Part shown: one piece after another, positions 1 to 9,123 of the stretch
Numbering within the stretch: the first letter of the stretch is position 1
Layout: every line of letters starts with the position of its first letter
Notes under the pieces: model-generated
Seen by the model: only the letters and a program-made list of their open reading frames with translations
Databases searched by the model: none
What the model was told of the DNA's origin: nothing
Position numbers and translations under genes: made by a program
Assembly: GCA_000697335.1 (NCBI GenBank)
Contig: JNEM01015684.1
Span: 1-11,967 of the forward strand
Reading direction: 5' to 3'
Length of the DNA stretch: 11,967 bases
Source: Conidiobolus incongruus B7586
Lineage: Eukaryota; Entomophthoromycota; Entomophthoromycetes; Entomophthorales; Conidiobolaceae

Positions 1-430
1 ATATATAATATATAAAAATAAATATAAAATATAAAATTAATATTTTTTTTTATTTCTAATTACTTTTTGCTATATTTTTAGCAAAGTTCTAATATTTAAA
101 ATTATTTTTTTTATTAAAGACTGAAATTTGATATTTTATAAATTAATTAAATTTTTTTATAAAAATTTTTCTTTTTATAATCTAGTTTTTTAATTACAAA
201 AAACAATTATAATTACATAAGTTATAATCTAAAGAATATATTAATTTTGGTAGTTTTTTCTATTTATTTTTGATTAGAAAGTTTTTTATAACTTTAACTT
301 TATATATTATATAATTATTATATATAATAATAAGTTTTGTCAAATGATATTAAGAATACCAATTAAAAATAATATTATTTAAAAAAAATATAAAGTTTAC
401 CATTAATTGATTTATTTTTGAAAACTAAAT
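1..430 (+). mobile_element. AT-decayed fossil of the LTR element also seen at the right edge
   Basis: Positions 1-130 align with 11285-11425: both run through ATAAAATTAATA, a T-rich stretch, a conserved AGCTTCTAAT/AAGTTCTAAT block and a shared ATTAA(A/G)GACTGAAATTT. Similarity continues more weakly, at the same spacing and in the same orientation, into the part matching the LTR and primer-site region. The left copy is far poorer in G and C, and its differences are mostly of the C-to-T/G-to-A kind, so it looks much older or more heavily mutated than the right copy. Its left boundary is outside the window. It is a broken fossil with no readable protein. The link over 1-130 is seen by eye; the extension to 430 is an inference. 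Confidence 0.45.
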
Positions 431-1340
431 AAAAATAGCATATATTATTATAATTTATTATAATAATTAATATTTTTTATCAATATAATATTTATTTAAA
501 AAAATTTATAAAAAAGGTTGATTTAACTTAATCTAACATCTTGATTTATATTTTAATAAAGGATTATATAAAAAGATCTAAGACCTATTAATTATAATAA
601 TTTGCTATAAAATTTTTGGTTTATAGTTATACCTTAATAAATTTTATTTAATATTAGCTATTTTAGATTTTTTTTAATTTTTAATTAAATTATAAGATAT
701 TTATTTAATATTATTATTAATTAATTTTAATTTAAACTTTAATATATACAAAATACTTATATTACTAATATTAAAATGTCTTGATAATTTTTTAATTAAA
801 ATAAAAAGATGTTTTTTAAATATATTTTTTTTCCTTTATTAATAATTAACAAAATAAAAGTTAAAATTAGTTTTTTAGATTTTAGCAGGTTTTAAATAGT
901 TTCTCTCATAATTTTAAAGTAATTTACTTAGTAATAAATTGTTAATTTAAATAATACTTTATTATTAAAAGTTAATTGTAAATTTTAAATAATTATAAAG
1001 GGTTTATAGTTTAGTTTTAATAATACTAAAATAAATAGCATTTAATGATCACTATTTAATTTAAGCATGATTAAATTAAACAATAATTTTAAAAAATTAT
1101 TTTTTTAAACAAACAATTAATATATATATAATTCAAAACTATTTATTTTCTTATTTGTTTTGTATATATTTTTTATTTCAAACTAATGCTAAGTTTGAAA
1201 AATCAGAAATTAAAAAATTTCCCATTTTTTTGATTCCATTGTAATATTAAAAATTTCTGTACAAAATATAAATTTTAATTTATTTGATATTTGAAACAAT
1301 AAAACCTATTTTATTAGAATAATAAATTATATTTAAAATT
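431..1340. other. AT-extreme stretch without recognisable genes
   Basis: This is among the most AT-rich parts of the window, mostly runs of A, T and TA steps with scattered stops in all six frames. It sits where the body of the left-hand retroelement fossil would lie, if that fossil continues, but no protein motif, terminal repeat or RNA structure can be read in it. I see nothing else here. Confidence 0.5.
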
Positions 1341-2191
1341 GAATATGTCCAACCTAATTAAAGTTTGCTATACCTTCAAAATGTTAATTCTAGGACTATG
1401 AATATGGAGTCGATTAATCAAACCTTGGATCTGATAATTTTCAACTTACTCTACTATAATATGAGGTAAATTAAAACTACGAAGATCATCTTAGATTTTG
1501 ACAATTCGCTGAAAAAAATCTTGAATTGGTATAGACCAAGCATTCTAGAACAAAAACTGATGCCTAATTAGTCTCGGATGGTGAGTGCACAAGTATTTTT
1601 TCAATCCTTGACGTCTTGAATGAGTTTGACGTAACCTTTGGAGAAATGTAACATAGGTTAGATACGATTAGATTAATGAAGCCAAATGTACTATTGATCT
1701 TATTTGTACCCTTATCACTAAATGAATTGCATTGCATTAAATTTGCAAGGTTGTTAATTAGTTAATTTTGGTGAATTTCTCTGTTATGATTGCACAATTT
1801 GTCAATTTTGGAGTTAATATCAATGCCTAATAGAGATGCAAGATCTTTGGAGATTGGACGAGACAGAAGAAGAGAAATGAATCCAGTCTCACATCCTGTT
1901 TCCAGCTTTTCCAGATTAAGTGGATTGTTGCTTAGATGAAGGATAATAAATTTAACTAATTCATGAGTCATTTCTCAGTCTCCCACCTGGATATGTGTAG
2001 CTGAATAATTCATTAGTATCTAATATAATTAAAATGTCAAAGGGTTCAAATTGCCTTTGAACTAAAATAGGAAGCCTGACACGAACATTCAGAGGACGAA
2101 ACAGTTAATCCAGCTAGACAAGTCGAAGAAGCCCGTTATTTTCCACCGTTCTAATCAGCAAACTCTCTAACTGAATGTTTTTAGAGCAGTT
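1341..2191 (-). pseudogene. Broken MTQ1-like gene (mitochondrial release-factor glutamine methyltransferase, HemK/PrmC family)
   Basis: Read on the minus strand, segments in order match the whole HemK/PrmC/Mtq1 fold. Around 2171-2100 is KNIQLESLLIRTVENN; around 2085-2040 RLPILVQRQFEPFDI, like the family's PLQYILGxQPFGxLDI. RWETEK at about 1971-1988 matches the IPRWETEEW signature. Motif I is GCETGFISLLLS near 1865-1897, and GIDINSK near 1807-1827 is the acidic-loop motif. NLIVSNLCYISPK at about 1636-1675 occupies the place of the catalytic (D/N)PPY motif. FFQRIVKI, LPHIIVE and ILKV(stop)QTLIRLD near 1341-1520 match the C-terminal helix, strand and W-x-DL end. Enzymes of this family methylate the GGQ glutamine of class I release factors; Mtq1 acts in mitochondria. 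The relic has several stops, some of them TGA/TAG at expected Trp codons, and at least two frameshifts, one just after RWETEK, and NPPY reads NLCY. About 280 codons are covered, near the family length, with no obvious introns, which could mean a retrocopy. Dead with high confidence; Mtq1 rather than another HemK relative is likely. Confidence 0.85.
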
Positions 2192-3249
2192 TTACACTAA
2201 ATATCCATTAAACCACTTGTCTTCCTGGTTAGTTTGATACAAATTCCCATTATAAAATTTTTGAAACAATTTGTTAATTAAATACTTTAAATTCATAATT
2301 AATTATTTTAGAATTAAAAAACTTTCCATATTTTTATATTACATACAGTTTAGTTTAAGAGAGTATTAGCTTTTAAAAATATTTAATTAAAAATTATATC
2401 TAATTCAATTTATGGGATTCTTAATATAATTAAATTTTTGAAAAACTATTTGAAATAAACAAATATCAAATAATTAAAATCAATTTTTTGGAAAACCATG
2501 ACTCAAAAACTTAAATTTCTTATATTGATCATATGACTAAAATAAAAAATTCTAAGATTTGTAAAAAATTATTACTTTATCAAAACTACTCAATTGATCT
2601 TGAAATTAATTGGACCTGTAGCGATGATTGATAATTTTTGAATTTAATATTATTGATGATTAAGAATTCATTAAGGTTTTCTAATGAATTCAAGTCATCT
2701 TAATAGTGCTAAATTAGTGATTATGGTTAAAAAAATAAATTTTAAGAATGTTTTATCTTGTGATAGAATTCCTTCTTACATCATCAATTCCTTGGTAATA
2801 ACCATAAATTCTAGATTTTAATTATTTTATTCAATATTGTAATTATTTATTGAAGATCCAATTTACTACGATACTATAATAAGTTAACAATAACAATTTC
2901 TCCTTAGTCAACCTTTATTTTAATCCTTAAAAATGGGAACTTATATTGAAGAATTTGGTTATGAAATATGATATAATCCATTAATCCTTTTTGAATATTG
3001 CTTGAATAAATTGGAAAGTTAAACTATTCTAATAAATTTTGATATTTTATATTGTTGAGAAAGAAACTCTTAAATAAAAAATTTACTAATTTCAATTTGT
3101 TAAACTAATTCAACTTATTTTACTCAATCTGTTAACAAAATGTGATAAATATTGATTCTTAAAGCGAATATAGAATTCCTTAGTATACTATTAAATTATT
3201 TAACCGAGCTATAATTTATAGGTCTAGATCTTATTAAATGCTTGGGATT
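2192..3249. other. AT-rich intergenic DNA, nothing identified
   Basis: No stop-free stretch of useful length, no splice-site chain and no RNA-gene signature was found. The composition is less extreme than in 1-1340. This could be the flank of the MTQ1-like relic or decayed transposon DNA, but no feature supports either choice. Confidence 0.4.
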
Positions 3250-3740
3250 GAAGAATAAGGAAGATTATTTACGCTAGAAACCAAAATAGGAAATTTACCC
3301 TACAAACAAACATCTCAATTAACGAACTTTTACTTGAATAAATTCGAACCGTTCCAACTCATATCCCCTCATAAGAGCTATCAATAACAATTCTAAGGAT
3401 TTCGCAAGAGGTAGGATTGGCCCATTTCTCAACCAACAATTCAACTCCCCAAAGATATATTAGGAATTTAAACCCAATATTGCCCCAATCACTCCACCAA
3501 AGCTTATATCAAATTAGATATTCCTCAAAAAGACTAAAGCTTCTTTTCTCTACTAGCACTAAGAAATTTTAAAGAATTTGAACACCTACTCAATTGGGAA
3601 GTAACTCAATTAGGATAACTACCCGACTGACCATTCTCCAACCATCTTCAGATCCCTAACTCCAACAAGCATCCCTTACAAAGATCTTGGGGAGAACATC
3701 TACTGAGTTTAAATCACCTTAAATTGGTAATTTATGATTG
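3250..3740 (+). pseudogene. C-rich coding-like relic, unidentified
   Basis: Base composition changes abruptly here: the plus strand becomes rich in C and poor in G, as it is in the exons of the intact gene and on the coding strand of the MTQ1-like relic. One plus-strand frame is open for 65 codons (3375-3569), including STPQRYIRNLNPILPQSL. A second frame takes over downstream, reading LRNFKEFEHLLNWEVTQLG near 3555-3615. Both contain stops on either side. I do not recognise the protein. The pattern suggests a decayed host gene on the plus strand, similar in state to the methyltransferase relic, but a decayed transposon gene cannot be excluded. No start or splice sites can be assigned. Confidence 0.35.
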
Positions 3741-4960
3741 AGAATTCCAACCATTTGGTAATTAATTAATTCAGCGAAAGAAAATTCAAATAGAATTCTA
3801 TTTTCTATATTCAAAGATTATTTAAAATTATTTCATTGAAAAAAGGTCATTTTAATACTAAATTTATATTTAGGGATTCTAAGAAATATTTTACTTTTTT
3901 GACCTTTAAAATTGTGATCTATATTTTATATTACCATTTAATTATCTAATTTTTCTAATTCAAGTTATAATAATGAAAAAAAAGTATTATAATATATTTA
4001 TATGTAGATTTTTATAACTTATATTTTTACACTACAATAATGAATAATGTATTCCTTGTTAAAATTTAATAATAAAATTTGATTGAATATAAAATTTATA
4101 AAATTTATGATATTTAATAAAAAATTTTAAATTCAAAAACCTTAATTCTAAATATTTAATAATTTTATTTTGAATTTTTCAACTATTCTCTATCTGTAAT
4201 CATGAGTTATTATATAATTATTTATAATTCAAGCAATAAAAGTAATAACTATTAAAATGATTTAATTAATGTTGATAAACCTGTGTATTTATATTGTTTA
4301 AATTTGGTTATGTTTTTAATACTTAAGCATTATAACACTTTGACTTAAAATCTAATTAATTTGAATACCCCGTCATCCAAACATCATTATCGGGTTAACA
4401 ATTGTTGATATTTTATCAAACTAGACATAGGATTTAAATAGACTAAATATATTTTAATTCATAATAATTATTCTTCCAGAATTTGATTGATAATTTAAAG
4501 TTATTAATGGAAGAATTATTGGTTAAGTATTAGAATTTTAACAAGAATAATAAAATTTTAATAATTACCGAATATTCTATTAAACGTTAAATTATCAATA
4601 ATTATTACATTAAAATAATTAATATTAAATTTTTATAATAAATCTCTCTTATTTAAAATTGCATTATTTTTCTTACTATATAAAATATCTTTTATAAATT
4701 TATTTAACCTAATAATTAAAATATTTACCTTAGTTAGTCAAAAATTCATCACAATGATAAATAGGTAAAACTATCCACGTGATTACACTGGATTAGTTAA
4801 GCTAGTTTATAAATTAAATTTCAAGTGCAAATCCTATTTGGATTATATAGAATTATTTATATTGGAGTTAATTGAGTATTGCAAATTAATTGGATAATTG
4901 TTAATATTTATTATGAATCATTCTCTTTTTCAATAAATTTTTTTTTAAATTTCATTTCAA
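3741..4960. other. AT-rich intergenic DNA, nothing identified
   Basis: The sequence is AT-rich with stops in all frames. A CACGTG hexamer (the bHLH E-box core) occurs at 4776-4781, but it is not near any supported gene start, so it has no evident meaning. I see nothing else. Confidence 0.4.
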
Positions 4961-4961
4961 A

Positions 4962-4983
4962 ATATATATATATATATATATAT
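4962..4983. repeat. (AT)n microsatellite
   Basis: An uninterrupted run of AT dinucleotides, about eleven units, stands in AT-rich gene-free DNA. It is probably length-variable and has no evident role. Confidence 0.9.
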
Positions 4984-6055
4984 TTTAATGAATTATTGTT
5001 GTTATCACATAAATAAAATTACAAAGTTTAATTCGAAAATTTTTTGCATAATATTAATTAATTTAGGCAACTCAAATGCTCCAAAGGGTTAAATGATATC
5101 AGAATTTATGCAATCATTTAAATTATATTGAGTTTTTAATTCATTTCATGCCTTTGATGTATTACTGTTATTTTGATGGAATTGGTGATTTGAAGAATTT
5201 TCCTTCATGTGATTGACTTTATGATTCATGCTTGTTAATTAATACTCATTAGGGTCTTGATTAATTGATTTATTGGATAAATATTTTATGGAATTGTTAA
5301 ATTTGTATGTTAACCTTCATATTGATATGAATCACTATCAATTCAAACTTTTGACTAAATTCAAATTATCAATATTATCCATTATGGATAATAAGATATA
5401 GATAGCAATTATCAATCAGTTTTCAACTTCTTTAATTAAGATACCCAATAATATAACAATTACAGGATAAACTTTTGAACACAACCCGAAGGCCCTATTA
5501 AAAAAATATGTTTCCATATTTGTTCTTAATTATTCAATATTTTGTTAATAACATTCATGGCTTAAAATTATCTTTAGACTGTTTAGTTCATCGGATTCAA
5601 GCTACCTCTTAATTCCACAGCCATTCACATAACTCAAGCGCCAAAATTCTGGAAGAGTATTAATTGTCATTGGTTATTATTAGAAATATCTAGACTCTGA
5701 TAGTTGTAAAGAATTTCATGTTTAAGGATTGAAGAATTTTTTGAGTTATGGAATAAATGGTTTACTATCAATGAACATCGATCAGCTTTATAGCATAATT
5801 GAAATTGTTTTACGATGATAAAACAATACATATTGTATATTGTTAATATATTTTAATAATCATTATTACAATTAAACAATATTTGAAGCGATTTTTTATT
5901 TGCTGTCTAACACTGTACTTTTGATTTTAAATATTGTGAGGTATGTTTAATTAATAATAATATTTATAATTCATTAATATTTATTATAAAGTGATTTTTC
6001 TAAATAACCAAGAGATATTAATTTAATAATTACGTTAAACATCAAATTATATTTT
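4984..6055. other. AT-rich intergenic DNA with one patch of higher complexity
   Basis: Most of this stretch shows nothing. Around 5570-5720 the complexity rises and one plus-strand frame reads about 38 codons without a stop (FIGFKLPLNSTAIHITQAPK, then FWKSINCHW). No start codon, splice site or recognised motif supports a gene, so it is at most a weak relic. Confidence 0.3.

Positions 6056-6087
<32 letters not shown>
6056..6087. repeat. Palindromic AAT/ATT trinucleotide repeat
   Basis: A run of TAA/AAT units switches at its centre to ATT units, so the two halves are reverse complements and the whole can fold back on itself. It lies in gene-free DNA about 1.3 kb upstream of the HSF-like gene. 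Confidence 0.85.
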
Positions 6088-6440
6088 GAAAATGGAAAAA
6101 TTTTCTAATATTGGATAAGAATTCAATACCCAATTAAATAAATATTTTTTAATGATATAAATTTTAAAAATTTAATCAAAATTAAGTGAATATTTGAAAT
6201 TTTTATAATGAGTTAATATTTATAATTAATCTATTAAATTTTAAGTAAATTTAGAATTTATAATAAAAATTGAATTTAGTTAACTTATTGGATCGTTGAT
6301 GAATTTTATTATATTTAAATATTTTATTAAATCATCATATTTTAATCTTTGATGTAAACTATGAATTAGAATTATTTATACTTTTTCTTGAGAATAATTA
6401 TGGATTAAATTTTGTTAATTTTAAATTAATTTTTTTTTGT

Positions 6441-6492
6441 ATTACACTGAATCGATGAAAATTTCTTAATTGAGAAATTTATTCCGTGTAAT
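6441..6492. repeat. Near-palindromic inverted repeat of about 52 bases
   Basis: The left arm ATTACAC(T)GAAT…AAATTTCT(T)AA is matched by the right arm read in reverse complement, ATTACAC(G)GAATAAATTTCT(C)AA. The arms are about 23 bases with two mismatches plus a short extra segment (about 5-6 bases) in the left arm, and the central AATT is itself self-complementary. A second inverted repeat, ATTGAGT…ACTCAAT (6491-6517), adjoins it. It could be a remnant of a small inverted-repeat element or a cruciform-forming site. There is no flanking duplication obvious enough to show transposition. It is about 450 bases upstream of the TATA box of the HSF-like gene. Confidence 0.7.
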
Positions 6493-6841
6493 TGAGTGAG
6501 GAGTTTAAGAACTCAATAGTGATATTATAAAATGTCGTTAAAATTGATATTATTTACTATTGATTGAAGTCAGAACTAATATTATATCTAATCAACAAAA
6601 TACAGTACTATATCCACCAATTTTCTTATATATTAAGTATTTGAAAAATATTTGAGATGATAAAATTGATAGTAGAAACGAGGGGTTAAAATTGATGCAT
6701 AAATTGGTTGACCGTAACCTTTTTCCGCTCGATTAGCATTGGAGTGTGGAATGGTAGGGAGACTGTGAGGGTAATAGTGGGGGAGAGATCGCCATACAAG
6801 GTACTTGGTGATTTTAATGAGGGAAATCCCAAATAGGAATG

Positions 6842-7401
6842 AGGTATTTGAAAGAGAATTTGGATCTAAATAAACATAATTCGTTTCTGAACTGAGGGGG
6901 TGGAATCAATCAGAATAATTAATCATATACAAACCATAAACTTAAAAGAGTATAAATAGTGTACAAAACTAGATTGATTGGACTTCTTGATTCGATCCAC
7001 CTTGTTATCTATATATCTTGCCCTCTTCTCTTTGCTATTTGTGTTTTTGTCCTCTTTCAAGTGTAATTTATTGGTTTATTCCAATCTCTATTTTCACCTC
7101 AATAATTGAAGGATTCATATCACTATTGGTTATAGTATCTAGTTAAACGAATACTGTTCTTGTACCACATACATCCCCTTGTATATTAGTCCTTCTATCT
7201 ATAACTACTATTTTGATAATACTAATTATTTAAAACAACGAACTATACCGTCTCAGTCTCTGAATTGATCAATATTATCTAATCTATCATCATCCACTCC
7301 TTTAACCATATTTAATTTTTCCGTCAATATTTTTCTCTCTGACTATATAATTATTTAACTTTATCTTTCCATCTTCAACTTCTTCGGTTATATTAGAAAT
7401 A
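6842..7401 (+). promoter_or_regulatory. ATG-free promoter and long 5' leader of the HSF-like gene
   Basis: From 6842 to the proposed start at 7402 there is not one ATG on the plus strand, though five or six would be expected by chance at this composition. From about 6985 the plus strand is rich in T and C (for example TTGCCCTCTTCTCTTTGC near 7018), as fungal leaders often are. Depletion of upstream ATGs is what a scanning ribosome would favour, so this supports both the start choice and a leader of roughly 400 bases. A leader intron is possible but cannot be decided. Confidence 0.6.
6951..6958 (+). promoter_or_regulatory. Probable TATA box of the HSF-like gene
   Basis: TATAAATA lies about 450 bases upstream of the start codon, at the head of a pyrimidine-rich, ATG-free stretch that has the look of a transcribed leader. 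It is the best TATA match in the upstream region, though TATA-like words are common in DNA this AT-rich. Confidence 0.5.
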
Positions 7402-8914
7402 ATGAACAGTTTAACACGTACCAATCATAATTTCATTCAAAAGCTTTATTTGTAAGAATACATCATAGTTTAAAATATATTATATTATATCAATACTAAA
7501 TCCTCATATTTAGAATGGTTGATGATCCTAATACCAATCTAATTACCTGGAATCCAGGTGGTTTAGTATTTCAAATACACAATATTGAAGAGTTTACAAA
7601 TAAAATTTTACCTCTATTTTTTAAGCATAACAATTGGCATAGTTTTACACGCCAATTAAATAGTAAGCTAAACCCAAGTAAATCAATGAAAATTTACTAA
7701 TAATTTATTTTTATCATAGTGTACGGCTTCCAAAGAGGTAAATTAGTTTATTCAATTATCAAATGATCGTTCTTAAAATTAATGATTGTTTATTAGTCGG
7801 GAATCGTCATACATCTGAAGATAAAACCTGGGAATTTAGACATCCTAATTTTCGCAAGGGAGAAGTTCATTTACTAAGCTCAATCAGAAGAAGAGTACAT
7901 AATAATCCTCCTCCTCTGCCTCCTGAAGTCAAAACCAATACAGACTCAATTGACCATGTATCCAGCCCTCCCACGAATCTTCAAAATATAGTGGATTCAT
8001 TATTAAGCAGAGTGAATCAACTAGAAGATCACTGTCTAAATTTAAACAATAACTCCAAAAAACTGTATGATCAATATCAAATTACTCAGTCACTACAATT
8101 AGACCAACTGAAAGTAAGTGTCTAAATATATGTTTTATCACATTATGCGGTGTTAATTGACTGGGACTTTTAGTTGATCCGAAAAATGTCTTCACTATTC
8201 TCAATCATGAACTCTAACAGTAATTACACTATACTTATCAATTTATAATCAAATCAGTCTAACGCTCTTCTTCTTAGTATCTGACCACTCACTGAGAGAG
8301 ACTTATAACAACCAAATAAGTAAGTATTCAACTAAATATCATGAGATGCTTTATTTCAGCTAAAACAATTGCCCAGAGTGAAATACAGGGCATAATTGGT
8401 TTGATAAATAACCACATTAATTAAACTAATACACACCAGTTTAAAATGATAGATATTAACTCAACCTGTTTTTCTTTTAGGCCAGCTGATTCAAGAAACG
8501 AATCGTATTGCTCATTCGATAGATGTAAACCCAGAAGTTCTACCATCTCATCCAGCGTCACAGTTCTCTTCGTTTGAATTAAATCCCCATGCACCCCCTT
8601 TCGTTCCTGATACACTCCCTCCCATTCAGTCAATTCTGCACTCTTCCCGATCCAATATAACCCCTTCCAATCTTCCCCCGCATAGCCAGTCCAATCCCGC
8701 TCAGAGTCCTCCCTTCCCCTCGTCATCAATCCTACCCTCCCTTCATCTTCCGTCTGCAAAGGTGCAGAAATCCTCCAGAACCCATTACGAACCTTATCCT
8801 GTGAGACATCCAACAACATCCGGAGCCAATCTCAGCAGCGATGACCACCACCATCACCAACATCACAGACAATCAACAACGCCGCAATCCGAACCTAGAA
8901 GATATTTCTTCTAA
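7402..8914 (+). CDS. HSF-type DNA-binding transcription factor, seven exons
   Basis: Proposed exons: 7402-7451, 7514-7662, 7720-7737, 7797-8113, 8174-8219, 8278-8319, 8481-8914, giving 351 codons. All introns start GTAA and end AG; five are 57-62 bases, the last 161. Residues 11-106 form the heat-shock-factor winged-helix domain: FIQKLY, VDDP, ITWNPGG, FKHNNWHSFTRQLNMYGF (recognition helix), then TWEFRHPNFRKG. Residues about 134-190 are a leucine-rich coiled coil in the place of the HSF trimerisation region. The rest is Pro/Ser-rich, with DDHHHHQHH at 328-336 and the end RRYFF. No receiver domain is seen, which speaks against Skn7. By family, it should bind DNA in the nucleus, probably as a trimer at GAA-type elements; whether it is the main Hsf1 or a paralogue is unknown. 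Start choice: first ATG after a long ATG-free leader, ten residues before the domain. Oddities: T in SFTRQLN where V is usual, and an 18-base exon. Confidence 0.9.
8360..8398 (+). other. Possible 39-base cassette exon inside the last intron
   Basis: The last intron of the HSF-like gene (161 bases) is much longer than its fellows. Inside it TTTCAG precedes a 39-base stop-free segment that keeps the reading frame on both sides. Inclusion would replace one Ser with TKTIAQSEIQGIIG, whose I..II pattern runs straight into QLIQETNRI. Against it: the 5' splice site would be GTTTGA, while every other donor of the gene begins GTAA, and the preceding intron would be only 40 bases. Confidence 0.3.
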
Positions 8915-8955
8915 GAGCTAAATACAAAATTTGATCCAATAAGAGAGCAACCGGA

Positions 8956-8967
8956 GGGGGGGGGGGG
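8956..8967 (+). repeat. Run of twelve G in the 3' flank of the HSF-like gene
   Basis: A homopolymer of twelve G, preceded by CCGGA, begins 42 bases after the stop codon and so is probably in the 3' untranslated region. It is striking in a window this poor in G. It could form a G-quadruplex in the RNA, or its length could be a sequencing or assembly error. Confidence 0.9.
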
Positions 8968-9036
8968 AGTTAGGGATATATTCAGCCATAGAATCATGAA
9001 CTTAAATAATTATTATCACCAATTTCAGCCCAAAAA

Positions 9037-9052
9037 ATAAAAATAAAACTAA
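9037..9052 (+). terminator. Possible 3'-end signal of the HSF-like gene
   Basis: AATAAAAATAAAAC within an A-rich run, about 120 bases after the stop, resembles the A-rich positioning elements of fungal polyadenylation sites. Such runs are common here, so this is weak. Confidence 0.3.
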
Positions 9053-9123
9053 AGCATATATTGAATGCATATGTGATCATGATACATTTATCTTTATTAT
9101 CAATCTAATATAATTACCTATTC

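Noticed and set aside
1-1340. Mitochondrial or plasmid-like DNA because of extreme AT content
   Set aside because: The same contig carries a spliceosomal-intron nuclear gene and LTR elements, and this block aligns with a retroelement; AT decay of repeats explains it better.
1762-1971. A separate 69-codon minus-strand gene
   Set aside because: It is the best-preserved piece of the MTQ1-like relic, with family motifs continuing on both sides in other frames; it is not an independent gene.
3340-3362. A tRNA T-arm on the minus strand (GGTTCGAATTT)
   Set aside because: The flanking bases do not pair into a T-stem and no D-arm, anticodon arm or acceptor stem is present.
6891-6907. Heat-shock element (TTCGTTTCTGAAC-like) in the HSF promoter region
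   Set aside because: The GAA and TTC triplets do not have the two-base spacing of a proper element, so autoregulation is not supported.
7663-7700. Continuation of the exon 2 frame to a stop at 7700
   Set aside because: The reading leaves the HSF domain exactly at a GTAAGC donor; the spliced path restores RQLNMYGFQRV, so this part is intron.
8421-8819. A 132-codon minus-strand open frame
   Set aside because: It is the antisense of the last exon of the HSF-like gene; the plus strand is open throughout, continues the spliced frame, and has the Pro/Ser/His-rich composition normal for HSF tails.
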